Shown piece after piece: positions 17,925 to 26,829 of a stretch of 64,000 bases of DNA. Positions within the stretch are counted from its first letter, which is position 1. Each line of letters begins with the position of its first letter. Below the pieces are notes generated by a model. That model searched no databases, had not been told where the DNA came from, and saw nothing but the letters and a program-made list of their open reading frames with translations. This DNA is from Imtechella halotolerans (GTDB lineage: Bacteria; Bacteroidota; Bacteroidia; Flavobacteriales; Flavobacteriaceae). The translations under genes and the position numbers were made by a program. Location of the stretch: assembly GCF_028743515.2 (NCBI RefSeq), contig NZ_CP117969.2, positions 2,947,501-3,011,500 of the forward strand, given 5' to 3'.

Positions 17925-18261
17925 GAGGGTAAAAATATGTTATTTTGTTGTAAGATGGAAATGGAGGGGTATCGCTATTGTTTTCAACTACTAATTTCAA
18001 AATCGTTTTTCGATAAGCCTTTGTTCAAAGTCTTTCTAGGAATAGGAATTTAATTTGCTTCCTGAAATCTGATTATTGATTGTTCCTTACTATTTATATC
18101 TATTTACTTCAGTTGAATTTAACGCTGCTAATCATTTCATTGTTGTCATTCTATGGGAATTCACTTCATGAAATTACTGCAATACTGTCTAATGCTATAG
18201 ACTTTGTTTTTTACAAAATTCTTTTATATTTATTTTGTTTTACGATTTTATTTCCATGAAT
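17925..18261. other. 337-bp intergenic region between the response regulator and kinase genes
   Basis: This AT-rich stretch separates two genes of one two-component pair on the same strand, an unusually long gap for such a pair. It has no convincing terminator, no TAnnTTTG box on the minus strand and no RNA fold that I can see. A 39-codon frame at 17937-18056 has no recognisable features. Confidence 0.5.
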
Positions 18262-19365
18262 TTAACGCAAAAGTATGGCTAGTTCAACTACATATAGATT
18301 GCTGTGTTCATATATTTTTAAGTCATATTCATTTGGTTTGTAACCAAGTTCCAGCCTTTTTTTGACATTAGCAATCCCTAAACCACCAGAGGTAGGTGAA
18401 TCTTTTGAACTTTCCTGTTCACCAGGCATGGTGTTGGTTACTTTGAAATATAGCCAAGAATTTTCTATCCTGAAATCGATAGTGATAGTTACATTGCCTA
18501 AATTTTTATCTGCACCATGTTTAAAACAATTTTCAATAAAGGTGAGTAGTAACATTGGAGCAATTCGCTTTCCTTCCATATTGCCACTTATAGTCATCTC
18601 TATGTTAAGAGAATCACCATAACGGATGCGCTCAAGATCTAAATAATTTTGAATGCAAATTACCTCTTTTGAAAGTGATTGCTTTCTTTTCTTTGTTTCA
18701 TATAGCAGATAGCGCATCAATTCAGAAAGCTTCAAAATGATTTCAGGAGCTTTGTTTGATTTCTCTAGCGTTAATGCATAAATATTATTAAGGGTGTTGA
18801 AGAAAAAGTGAGGTGAAACTTGAGTTCTTAATAAGCGAAGTTCAGTCTCTAAATGTGTCTTTTCAAGATCGGTAACTCTTCTATGCTCTTGTAGCCAATC
18901 TACAGTAATTTTAATGGCCGTAACAAAGGAAATCACATATAGTTCTCCTAGCATCATTGTGATTCCATAATTGAAAGTTAAATTATGTGTTTCTTCAGGA
19001 CCCTCGGGCCATACGTTTTGACTAATAAGAAAATAAGTTAGGTAATATTTTACTAGCAACATGAAAAACAACGAAGCTATTAGTAGTAAGGTATAGAAGA
19101 CATATTTTTTCTGAATTATATATCTTGGCATCAAAAAGTATATGTTAAAATAACAAAGGATGATGTGAATAGGAAAACCTAATAGGTTACCTTTGAGTGA
19201 ATACCAATAGTCTTGATAATAACTACCCCAACGTATTGTATTAAAAATGAAGTAAATCGTCCAGAAAATAATATGGTGACGTGTGGAAATGGCATATCCT
19301 CTATTAGCTTCTAGTTTTAAGTGATGTTTTATCTTTTGCTTTATGGACATATGATAAATATGCAT
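18262..19365 (-). CDS. LytS/YehU-type membrane sensor histidine kinase
   Basis: This is a 367-residue inner-membrane kinase. Hydrophobic segments at about residues 30-45, 60-80, 88-112 and 133-155 give four membrane helices with no large periplasmic sensor. A His_kinase domain follows, with phospho-acceptor His186 in LRTQVSPHFFFNTLNNI. A HATPase domain carries the N-box ENCFKHG and the G-box GGLGIANVKKRLELGY. It would phosphorylate the neighbouring LytTR regulator. It starts at 19365, or at an internal ATG five codons later, 126 nt away from and divergent to the first gene of the N-glycan locus. Confidence 0.9.
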   Translation of the reverse strand: MHIYHMSIKQKIKHHLKLEANRGYAISTRHHIIFWTIYFIFNTIRWGSYYQDYWYSLKGNLLGFPIHIILCYFNIYFLMPRYIIQKKYVFYTLLLIASLFFMLLVKYYLTYFLISQNVWPEGPEETHNLTFNYGITMMLGELYVISFVTAIKITVDWLQEHRRVTDLEKTHLETELRLLRTQVSPHFFFNTLNNIYALTLEKSNKAPEIILKLSELMRYLLYETKKRKQSLSKEVICIQNYLDLERIRYGDSLNIEMTISGNMEGKRIAPMLLLTFIENCFKHGADKNLGNVTITIDFRIENSWLYFKVTNTMPGEQESSKDSPTSGGLGIANVKKRLELGYKPNEYDLKIYEHSNLYVVELAILLR

Positions 19366-19448
19366 TTGATACGTTTAGCTTCCTAAAAAGGTTATTGGTC
19401 TAAAATTATTTTTAGAGTTCCTAAATTTATAAATATTTATACTATAAC

Positions 19449-19474
19449 TTAACAATTTCTGAAAATTGAGTTAA
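19449..19474. promoter_or_regulatory. Imperfect inverted repeat upstream of the glycan locus
   Basis: TTAACAATTT (19449-19458) and AAATTGAGTTAA (19463-19474) are inverted with a 2-nt bulge. The element ends 17 nt before the first GH92 ATG, in the intergenic region shared with the sensor kinase. Operator function is a guess. Confidence 0.25.
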
Positions 19475-19491
19475 CTGTAAGGAAATACATT

Positions 19492-21753
19492 ATGTTTAAA
19501 AAATACCATTTATTCCTACTTACTGCATTGTTCATTTCTGTATCATCATGCAGGCAGCAGTCATCAATAATTATTGAAAATCAAATTTCTCCAGTAAGCT
19601 ACGTTGATCCGTTTATAGGTACTGGAGGTCATGGACACACTTATCCAGGAGCTACCGTACCTTTTGGGATGGTTCAAGTGAGTCCTGTCAATGGAACTAT
19701 TGGTTGGGATTGGTGTTCTGGATATCATTATTCGGATGATGTGGCTATAGGTTTTGGACATTTACATTTAAGTGGTACAGGAATTGGCGACTTGTCAGAC
19801 CTATTGTTTATGCCTATTTCTAAAACGGTAGATCTCACTGCTCAACCTATTCAAAGAGATTCACTTACGTATAAGTCTACATATAGTCATGACAATGAGG
19901 TTTCAAAACCTGGATTTTATCAAGTATACCTGAAAGATCATAAGGTGAATGTCGAACTTACAGCATCCGAACGTACTGCTTTTCATAAGTATACCTTTGA
20001 AAAAGAAGCTCTTCAATCATTGGTTATTGATTTGGGGTTTGCCATTAATTGGGATAAGGCAACTCAAACTTCCTTGAAGTTAGAGGACTCGTACACAATT
20101 AGTGGTTATAGGCACAGTACAGGCTGGGCTCATAATCAGAAAGTATTTTTTGTGGCTCGTTTTAATAAACCTATTATTTCGCAACAACTTTTTTCAGATG
20201 GAAGAAGAATACTTCCTTCGTTTGTTAGTGGAGAGAAAGTTTCGGGGCAGTTCTTTTTTGATTCTCAAGAAAATGATCAGCTGTTAGCTAAGGTCGCAGT
20301 TTCATCTGTAAGTGTTGAAAATGCAAAGGAGAATATGTCTGACTATGGAACAGAATTTCCATTTGATCTCGTAAAGGAAAGGGCTAATGATCGATGGGAA
20401 AAATCATTACAAACAATTTCAGTAGAAACACCTGTTGATTCCTTGAAAACCATCTTTTATAGTGCTTTGTACCATACTCAATTAGCGCCTGTTACCTTTA
20501 GCGATAAAAACGGGCAATTTAGAATGGAAAATGATACTATAATATCCGCGGAGGAGTATACGGGTTATTCTACGTTTTCTTTGTGGGATACTTTTCGTGC
20601 TCAACACCCATTACTTACCATAATAGCCCCAGAACGTGTGTCTGATATGATAAATTCTCTTTTGGCTTATTATGAAGTGCGTAATATACTACCTGTTTGG
20701 ACACTGTATGGAAATGAAACAAATACAATGACTGGGTATCACTCAATTCCTGTGATTACAGAAGCATACTTGAAAGGGTTCTCAGGATTTGATGTTGAAT
20801 TGGCATATGAGGCAATGAAGACTACTATGTTGCAGGACGAAAGAGGTTTAAATTATTACAAAAAGTACGGCTATATACCTTATCCATTATTAGATGAGTC
20901 AGTGACCATTACATTAGAATATGCTTATAATGATTGGTGTGTTGCTCAAATGGCCAAGGCTTTAGGTAAAGAAGATGATTATAAATTATTCCTGAATCGT
21001 TCTAAAGCGTATCAACATCTTTTTGATTCTAATACTGGATTTATGAGAGGTAAATCTGAGGATGGTAAATCATGGAATGAACCTTTTGATCCAAAACATT
21101 CTAATCATCGAGAACACACTGACTATACAGAAGGAAATGCCTGGCAGCATAGTTGGTTTGTATTGCATGATGTCAAAAATTTTATTGAATTACATGGAGG
21201 ACCTGCACCGTTTACAAATCGATTAGAACAACTTTTTACAGAAAGTTCAGAAATTACCGGTGATAATATATCTGCGGATATTACAGGGCTCATTGGGCAA
21301 TACGCTCATGGTAATGAACCAAGTCACCATATTGCATATCTTTTTAATCATGCTGGTCAACCATGGAGAACTCAATATTGGGTAAGAGAGATACTTAATT
21401 CTCAGTATAATACAACACCAAATGGACTTAGTGGAAATGAAGATTGTGGGCAAATGTCTGCATGGTATGTATTTAGTTCTATAGGTTTGTATCCCTTTAA
21501 TCCGGCCTCGGGAATTTATGAAATTGGAAGCCCAATCTTTGAAAGAACCACATTAAACGTTGCAAATGGAAAAACATTTGTAATCACAGCAAAAAATGTT
21601 TCTGATAGTAATAGATTTATTCAATCTGCTCGATTAAATGGTGAAAATTTTAATCGAACAACACTTTCTCATAAGGAGATTATGGATGGAGGGACTCTTG
21701 AGCTTGTAATGGGGCCAGAACCCAATACTAAATGGGGTGTTGCAAACAAATAG
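19492..21753 (+). CDS. GH92 alpha-mannosidase lipoprotein (GH92-a)
   Basis: This 753-residue lipoprotein has a signal ending at Cys22 (FISVSSC). The mature enzyme begins with the GH92 signature VDPFIGTGGHGHTYPGATVP and has GHLHLSGTGIGDLSD. In GH92, calcium-dependent exo-alpha-mannosidases invert the anomer. The expected general acid is Glu547 in YTEGNAWQ and the base Asp651 in GNEDCGQMSAWYVF. The loop AHGNEPSHH (residues 605-613) is of the type that shapes the +1 subsite and thus linkage preference. It is the first gene of the locus, with the SSS symporter starting 6 nt downstream. Substrate is probably terminal alpha-linked mannose of N-glycans; linkage is not assignable from sequence alone. 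Confidence 0.92.
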   Translation: MFKKYHLFLLTALFISVSSCRQQSSIIIENQISPVSYVDPFIGTGGHGHTYPGATVPFGMVQVSPVNGTIGWDWCSGYHYSDDVAIGFGHLHLSGTGIGDLSDLLFMPISKTVDLTAQPIQRDSLTYKSTYSHDNEVSKPGFYQVYLKDHKVNVELTASERTAFHKYTFEKEALQSLVIDLGFAINWDKATQTSLKLEDSYTISGYRHSTGWAHNQKVFFVARFNKPIISQQLFSDGRRILPSFVSGEKVSGQFFFDSQENDQLLAKVAVSSVSVENAKENMSDYGTEFPFDLVKERANDRWEKSLQTISVETPVDSLKTIFYSALYHTQLAPVTFSDKNGQFRMENDTIISAEEYTGYSTFSLWDTFRAQHPLLTIIAPERVSDMINSLLAYYEVRNILPVWTLYGNETNTMTGYHSIPVITEAYLKGFSGFDVELAYEAMKTTMLQDERGLNYYKKYGYIPYPLLDESVTITLEYAYNDWCVAQMAKALGKEDDYKLFLNRSKAYQHLFDSNTGFMRGKSEDGKSWNEPFDPKHSNHREHTDYTEGNAWQHSWFVLHDVKNFIELHGGPAPFTNRLEQLFTESSEITGDNISADITGLIGQYAHGNEPSHHIAYLFNHAGQPWRTQYWVREILNSQYNTTPNGLSGNEDCGQMSAWYVFSSIGLYPFNPASGIYEIGSPIFERTTLNVANGKTFVITAKNVSDSNRFIQSARLNGENFNRTTLSHKEIMDGGTLELVMGPEPNTKWGVANK

Positions 21754-21759
21754 CAAACG

Positions 21760-23637
21760 ATGAATAGTATAGATGTAGCCATTATTGTATTATATGTTAT
21801 TATAACATTAGCAGTAGGAGTTTGGGTTTCCAGGAAGGCCTCTAAAGGTTTGGATTCTTATTTTTTAGGAGGGAATAGCATAAAATGGTATTATTTAGGC
21901 CTCAGCAATGGTTCTGGGATGTTTGATGTTTCAGGTACTGCTTGGATGGTAGGTATACTTTTTCTTTATGGGGTAAAGAGTTTTATGTTTATGTGGATGT
22001 GGCCTATTTGGAATCAAATTTTCGTAATGGTCTTTTTGGCTGTTTGGATACGACGTTCTAATATAATGACTGGATCTGAATGGATTTTGACTCGTTTTGG
22101 GGATGACAGGGCTGGAAGAGCATCTCATCTTATAGTGGCCATATTTGCCATAGTGGCATCTATTGGTTTTATTGCCTATTTTTTTGAAGGTGTTGGAAAG
22201 TTTATGACCATTATTATGCCTTGGAATGCCGCCTTAGAAATTGGGGACACCTTATTGTTGACTAGCGCACAAAGCTACGCTCTTATTATTATACTTTTAA
22301 CGACTATTTACACAGTTAAGGGGGGCATGTTTTCAGTGGTAGCTACGGAGGTACTTCAGTACGGGATTATGGTTCTTGCAGGAATTTTAATAGCTATTTA
22401 TGCTTTTATGACTATCAGTGATTCACAGCTAGATGCAATTATTCCTAATGAGTGGAAAAGTATTTTTTTTGGAAGTGAATTAAATGGTTTTTGGAATGGT
22501 AAGTTGGAATCGTTCAATATGCTAATTGATACACAAGGATATAAAATGTTTGGTGCTTTTATAGGAATGACCTTGTTAAAGGGATTTTTTGCAAGTATAG
22601 CAGGTCCCACTCCTAGTTATGACATGCAACGTATATTGTCAACTAGAAATGTAAAAGATGCGGCATATATGAGTGGATTTACAAATCTTATTTTATTTAT
22701 ACCGCGTTATTTGCTGATTGCTGGGGTTGTTGTTCTTGCTTTGGTGTATGTAGCTCCATCTCTTGCCGCTTCCTCTACTCTCTCTGGAAATGATTTAGAA
22801 ATCATTCTTCCGCAAGTAATTAATAATCATGTACCTGTTGGCATTAAAGGCTTACTATTGGCAGGTTTGTTAGCAGCTTTTATGTCTACATTCTCTGCAT
22901 TTGTCAATGCTGGACCTGCCTATATTGTAAATGATATTTATAAAAAATATTTTAAACCAACTGCGACAGACACTCATTATGTAAAGGCGAGTCATATTGC
23001 CTCATTTGTGGTAGTTGTATTAGGAGTAATAATGGGTTTCTTTGCTGATTCTATTAACTCCATTACCTTATGGATTACTAGCGCACTCTATGGAGGGTAT
23101 GTAGCAGCGAATTTTCTAAAATGGATTTGGTGGCGTTTTAATGGATGGGGATATTTTTGGGGAATGCTTGCCGGATTACTCATAGCTACGCTCCAATTCT
23201 TATTGGATCAGAATAAATCGAATATTACCCCAGACATGTGGCTGTATGATTTGGCTCATATTCCAGTAATTTATTTGTTTCCAGTGATTTTTGGAGTATC
23301 CTTATTAGGTGCGTTTTTGGGAACTTGGTTAACACCTGCAACATCTATGGAAACATTAAAATCATTCTATAAGAATGTGCGTCCCTGGGGATGGTGGAAA
23401 CCAGTGTTAAATTCCTTAAGAATAGATGAACCAGAAATAAGATCTAATACTAATTTTTTAAAAGATATGTTTAATTGTGCAATTGGGATTGTGTGGCAAT
23501 CCAGCATGATTTTATTACCAATATATTTTATGGTACGTGACTATCCCAAATCAGGTATAGCGCTTGCAGTATTTGCCATAACTTCTTTAATCTTGAAGTT
23601 TACTTGGCTTGATTCAATTAGAAAAAATGCGATTTAA
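21760..23637 (+). CDS. Sodium:solute symporter (SSS family), probable sugar importer
   Basis: This 625-residue inner-membrane protein has about 14 membrane helices. The first is [20 protein letters not shown], followed by [24 protein letters not shown], the unwound-helix region of SSS/LeuT-fold carriers. It has the family's typical core and a C-terminal extension of two or more helices. SSS members carry sugars, sialic acid, amino acids and others with sodium. Its place between a mannosidase and a cytoplasmic GH130 gene suggests uptake of mannose or a short mannosyl-GlcNAc core (inference). GH130 begins 14 nt downstream. Confidence 0.9.
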   Translation: MNSIDVAIIVLYVIITLAVGVWVSRKASKGLDSYFLGGNSIKWYYLGLSNGSGMFDVSGTAWMVGILFLYGVKSFMFMWMWPIWNQIFVMVFLAVWIRRSNIMTGSEWILTRFGDDRAGRASHLIVAIFAIVASIGFIAYFFEGVGKFMTIIMPWNAALEIGDTLLLTSAQSYALIIILLTTIYTVKGGMFSVVATEVLQYGIMVLAGILIAIYAFMTISDSQLDAIIPNEWKSIFFGSELNGFWNGKLESFNMLIDTQGYKMFGAFIGMTLLKGFFASIAGPTPSYDMQRILSTRNVKDAAYMSGFTNLILFIPRYLLIAGVVVLALVYVAPSLAASSTLSGNDLEIILPQVINNHVPVGIKGLLLAGLLAAFMSTFSAFVNAGPAYIVNDIYKKYFKPTATDTHYVKASHIASFVVVVLGVIMGFFADSINSITLWITSALYGGYVAANFLKWIWWRFNGWGYFWGMLAGLLIATLQFLLDQNKSNITPDMWLYDLAHIPVIYLFPVIFGVSLLGAFLGTWLTPATSMETLKSFYKNVRPWGWWKPVLNSLRIDEPEIRSNTNFLKDMFNCAIGIVWQSSMILLPIYFMVRDYPKSGIALAVFAITSLILKFTWLDSIRKNAI

Positions 23638-23651
23638 TTTTATATAGCTAT

Positions 23652-24623
23652 ATGTTACACAACCATTTGCCATGGCAAGAGCGTCCCGAAAACAGTACTG
23701 ATGTTATGTGGCGTTATTCAGAAAACCCAATAATTGAGCGTTATGCTACGCCAACTTCTAATAGTATTTTTAACAGTGCTGTAGTTCCGTTTAAGGATGG
23801 ATATGCAGGAGTATTCCGCTGTGATAATAAAGCCGTGCAAATGAATATTCATGCTGGATTTAGTAAGAATGGAATTGATTGGGACATAAATCCAGAACCC
23901 ATTTTTATGCAGGCGGGAAATACTGAGATGATTCAGTCTGATTACAAATACGACCCAAGGGTAACTTTTATTGAAGATAGATATTGGGTTACCTGGTGTA
24001 ATGGATATCATGGACCAACCATTGGGATTGCCTATACTTTTGATTTTATAGAGTTTTTTCAATGTGAAAATGCATTTTTACCCTTCAATCGAAATGGAGT
24101 ATTGTTTCCGAAGAAGATAAATGGGAAGTACGCAATGTTAAGTAGGCCAAGTGATAACGGTCATACACCATTTGGTGATATTTATATTAGCTATAGTCCA
24201 GATATGAAATTTTGGGGAGAACATCGTTGCGTGATGAAAGTAGCCCCTTTTATGGATAGTGCATGGCAATGTACGAAGATTGGTGCAGGTCCTGTGCCAA
24301 TACTAACCAATGAAGGATGGTTGCTTTTTTATCATGGTGTTATAAATACATGTAATGGATTTAGATACTCAGTTGGTGCCGCTATACTGGAAGAAAATCA
24401 ACCGGATGTAGTGAAATATCGAACACAGCCGTATTTACTTGCCCCAGCTGAGCAATATGAGTTAACTGGAGATGTGCCAAATGTTGTCTTCCCATGTGCG
24501 GCTTTACATTCACTAGAGGAAGATAAATTAGCGCTTTATTATGGTGCCGCAGATACCGTTACTGCTTTGGCATTTGGACAAATTTCAGAGATCATTAACT
24601 TTATAAAGCAAAATAGTTTATAA
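23652..24623 (+). CDS. GH130 beta-mannoside phosphorylase (probably Man-beta-1,4-GlcNAc)
   Basis: This 323-residue protein has no signal peptide, so it is cytoplasmic. It is a five-bladed propeller-type GH130: [16 protein letters not shown] holds the catalytic Asp101, KIGAGPVPI and WLLFYHGV follow, and [10 protein letters not shown] closes the fold. GH130 phosphorylases convert beta-1,4-mannosides and phosphate to mannose 1-phosphate and a shortened sugar. Subfamily 2 members from N-glycan loci act on Man-beta-1,4-GlcNAc, which is the N-glycan core bond. The context (GH92, GH20, PNGase F, glycosylasparaginase) supports that substrate. Some GH130 members are hydrolases instead. The CBM9 gene overlaps its stop by 1 nt. 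Confidence 0.88.
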   Translation: MLHNHLPWQERPENSTDVMWRYSENPIIERYATPTSNSIFNSAVVPFKDGYAGVFRCDNKAVQMNIHAGFSKNGIDWDINPEPIFMQAGNTEMIQSDYKYDPRVTFIEDRYWVTWCNGYHGPTIGIAYTFDFIEFFQCENAFLPFNRNGVLFPKKINGKYAMLSRPSDNGHTPFGDIYISYSPDMKFWGEHRCVMKVAPFMDSAWQCTKIGAGPVPILTNEGWLLFYHGVINTCNGFRYSVGAAILEENQPDVVKYRTQPYLLAPAEQYELTGDVPNVVFPCAALHSLEEDKLALYYGAADTVTALAFGQISEIINFIKQNSL

Positions 24624-25702
24624 TGATGCTGAAAAAAAATAGTTTAAATGTGTTTTTAATGTTTGCAACATTGATTATTAATGGAGTAATGGCCCAGAAT
24701 TCCTATAATATTCCACTTAAACATGTTGCATACCGTACGACTGAACCATTGAGTATAGATGGAAAGGGGGATGAGGTTTCTTGGCAAAAGGCACCTTTTA
24801 CCAACCATTTTATTGATATAGAAGGTAAAATTATACCTAAATACGATACTCAGGCTAAAATGCTATGGGATGAAACTTATTTCTACATATATGCTGAGAT
24901 GGAAGAACCGCATGTATGGGGAACACTAAAGGAACGCGATACAGTTATTTTTTATAATAATGATTTTGAGGTGTTTATAGATGCTACAGGTGATACGCAT
25001 AATTATTATGAACTGGAGGTAAATGCCCTTAATACGGCGTGGGATCTTTTTTTAGGTAAACCTTATAGGGAACACTCTCCTGTTTTAGACCATTGGGATA
25101 TTAATGGATTAAAGACTGCAGTTCACATTAACGGAACTCTTAATAATTCAGCAGATATTGATAAGGGATGGAGTATTGAAATTGCTATTCCATGGAATGC
25201 ATTAGAAGAAGCTGCTGGAAAAAGAGGGGTTCCTGTGAATGATTTTTGGAGAGTTAATTTTTCTAGAGTTAATTGGGACTTTGATCTAGATGAACATGGT
25301 CGTTATTCCCGTAAGAAGAATGAAGAAGATAAATATCTTCCAGAATACAATTGGGTATGGTCTCCCCAAGGAGTTATTAACATGCATGAACCCGAACATT
25401 GGGGATATGTATATTTTTCAGAGGAAACTGCAGATACACCTGTAAATTTTGAAATTCCTAAAGATGAACATATAAAATGGTATTTATATGAGCTATATCG
25501 TGCACAGAAAAAACAACAAAATAAAACAGGAAATGGTTTTAAAAATACCAAGTCATTAATAGGAAAAGGAAAATTGATTTTAGGAGAAGTTATTAAGCCT
25601 AAATTAGAAAATCACAGTTTGGGATGGAATCTTACAGTGCTGAGCCCATTTTCTGGTAAAAAAATTATTATCCGTGAAGATGGTAAATGTACTATTCAAT
25701 AA
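24623..25702 (+). CDS. Secreted carbohydrate-binding family 9-like protein
   Basis: This is a 359-residue protein with a signal peptide (residues 1-25, ending NGVMAQ). Residues about 35-270 match the CBM9-like sugar-binding fold: an opening TEPLSIDGKGDEVSWQKAPF, an aromatic-rich AKMLWDETYFYIYAEMEEPHVW and a late FWRVNFSRVNWDF. There is no obvious catalytic domain; the last 80 residues are basic and unassigned. CBM9 modules usually bind reducing ends of glycans. As a stand-alone product it may capture glycan or be an enzyme of unknown type. It is translationally coupled to GH130 by the overlapping TAATG. Confidence 0.8.
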   Translation: MMLKKNSLNVFLMFATLIINGVMAQNSYNIPLKHVAYRTTEPLSIDGKGDEVSWQKAPFTNHFIDIEGKIIPKYDTQAKMLWDETYFYIYAEMEEPHVWGTLKERDTVIFYNNDFEVFIDATGDTHNYYELEVNALNTAWDLFLGKPYREHSPVLDHWDINGLKTAVHINGTLNNSADIDKGWSIEIAIPWNALEEAAGKRGVPVNDFWRVNFSRVNWDFDLDEHGRYSRKKNEEDKYLPEYNWVWSPQGVINMHEPEHWGYVYFSEETADTPVNFEIPKDEHIKWYLYELYRAQKKQQNKTGNGFKNTKSLIGKGKLILGEVIKPKLENHSLGWNLTVLSPFSGKKIIIREDGKCTIQ

Positions 25703-25719
25703 ATACTAACTAAAACACT

Positions 25720-26829
25720 ATGAAAAAATTACATTTTATATTCCTTTTTATTACAATATTATTATTGTCATGCGGTGGACCAACCACTGAAAATAAGATT
25801 GCAGAATCTAAAGAAATAACTGGAGATCAAGGAGCTCCATTTAAATATTGGACTTGGATTACTTATAATCCCAAAATGACTACGGAGCAATATGATGAAT
25901 TGTTTAAAAAATTTAAAGGAAATGGGATGGATGCTGTATTGGTTAATACATTAACCAAACCATCAGATTTGGAATTATTAGTTCCCATTGCTCAAAAGAA
26001 TGGGATAGAATTACATGCCTGGCTTATGACAATGAACAGACCAGGTGATGAGGTTGCCTTACAAAATCCAGACTGGTACGCCGTTAGCAGAGAGGGAAAA
26101 TCTTGTCATGACACCCGCCCTTATGTAGATTATTATCAGTGGTTATGCCCAACTCGAAAAGAATCAAGAGCGCATATTTTAGGATTAGTAGAAGGTTTAG
26201 CTAGGGTAGAAGGTGTGGCAAGCGTGCATTTAGATTATATCAGATTCTCGGATATCTTTTTACCTATAGGACTATTGCCAAATTATAATCTTAAACAGGA
26301 AGAAGAGTTGCCAGAATTTGATTTTTGTTACTGTGATGCATGTGTGGCTGAATTTGAAAGTATTCATCATAAAAATCCGAGAGAATTTGGTAATCCAGCA
26401 ATAGATATGGAATGGAAACAATTCCGACTGAATAAAGTAAAAGCAATTGTTGATGACGCCTATGAAATAGCCCATAAACATGGTAAAAAGCTTACTGCGG
26501 CTGTTTTTCCTTATCCTGAAATGGCAGATCATATGGTTCGCCAGCGTTGGGATAAGTGGAATATTGATGTTGTTTTACCAATGATTTATCATAATTTCTA
26601 TAATGAAGAAACCGATTGGATTGGCTATGCAACAGCTCAAGGAGTTAAAGATTTAGAAGGTAAAAATGTGGAGTTACACACGGGAGTGTATGTGCCTCCA
26701 ATGTCAGCAGAAGAAATTAAAGAGGCCATTGAATTAGCCCGAGCCAATGGTGCTAAAGGAATTGCCTTTTATGATGGGAATGATCTTACTGAAGCGCAGT
26801 GGAAGGCAATAAAAGAATCTAAGAAATAA
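25720..26829 (+). CDS. Putative glycoside hydrolase, GHL10-like TIM-barrel lipoprotein
   Basis: This 369-residue lipoprotein has its lipobox ending at Cys18 (ILLLSC). The body looks like a (beta/alpha)8 barrel of the GHL10 (family 10-like, DUF187) group. VASVHLDYIRFSD contains the conserved Asp-Tyr-Ile-Arg motif, followed by FCYCDACVAEFE, a paired-Cys segment common in the group, then a WNIDVVLPMIYHNFY strand and GIAFYDGNDL near the end. No member with this context has an activity that I can name. It is encoded between CBM9 and GH92-b and overlaps the latter by 1 nt, so it is very likely part of N-glycan use. It is the least explained enzyme of the locus. Confidence 0.7.
   Translation: MKKLHFIFLFITILLLSCGGPTTENKIAESKEITGDQGAPFKYWTWITYNPKMTTEQYDELFKKFKGNGMDAVLVNTLTKPSDLELLVPIAQKNGIELHAWLMTMNRPGDEVALQNPDWYAVSREGKSCHDTRPYVDYYQWLCPTRKESRAHILGLVEGLARVEGVASVHLDYIRFSDIFLPIGLLPNYNLKQEEELPEFDFCYCDACVAEFESIHHKNPREFGNPAIDMEWKQFRLNKVKAIVDDAYEIAHKHGKKLTAAVFPYPEMADHMVRQRWDKWNIDVVLPMIYHNFYNEETDWIGYATAQGVKDLEGKNVELHTGVYVPPMSAEEIKEAIELARANGAKGIAFYDGNDLTEAQWKAIKESKK

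Noticed and set aside
17937-18056. A 39-codon open frame in the regulator-kinase gap
   Set aside because: Short, no ribosome-binding signal, no recognisable motif, and it overlaps the region upstream of a minus-strand gene.
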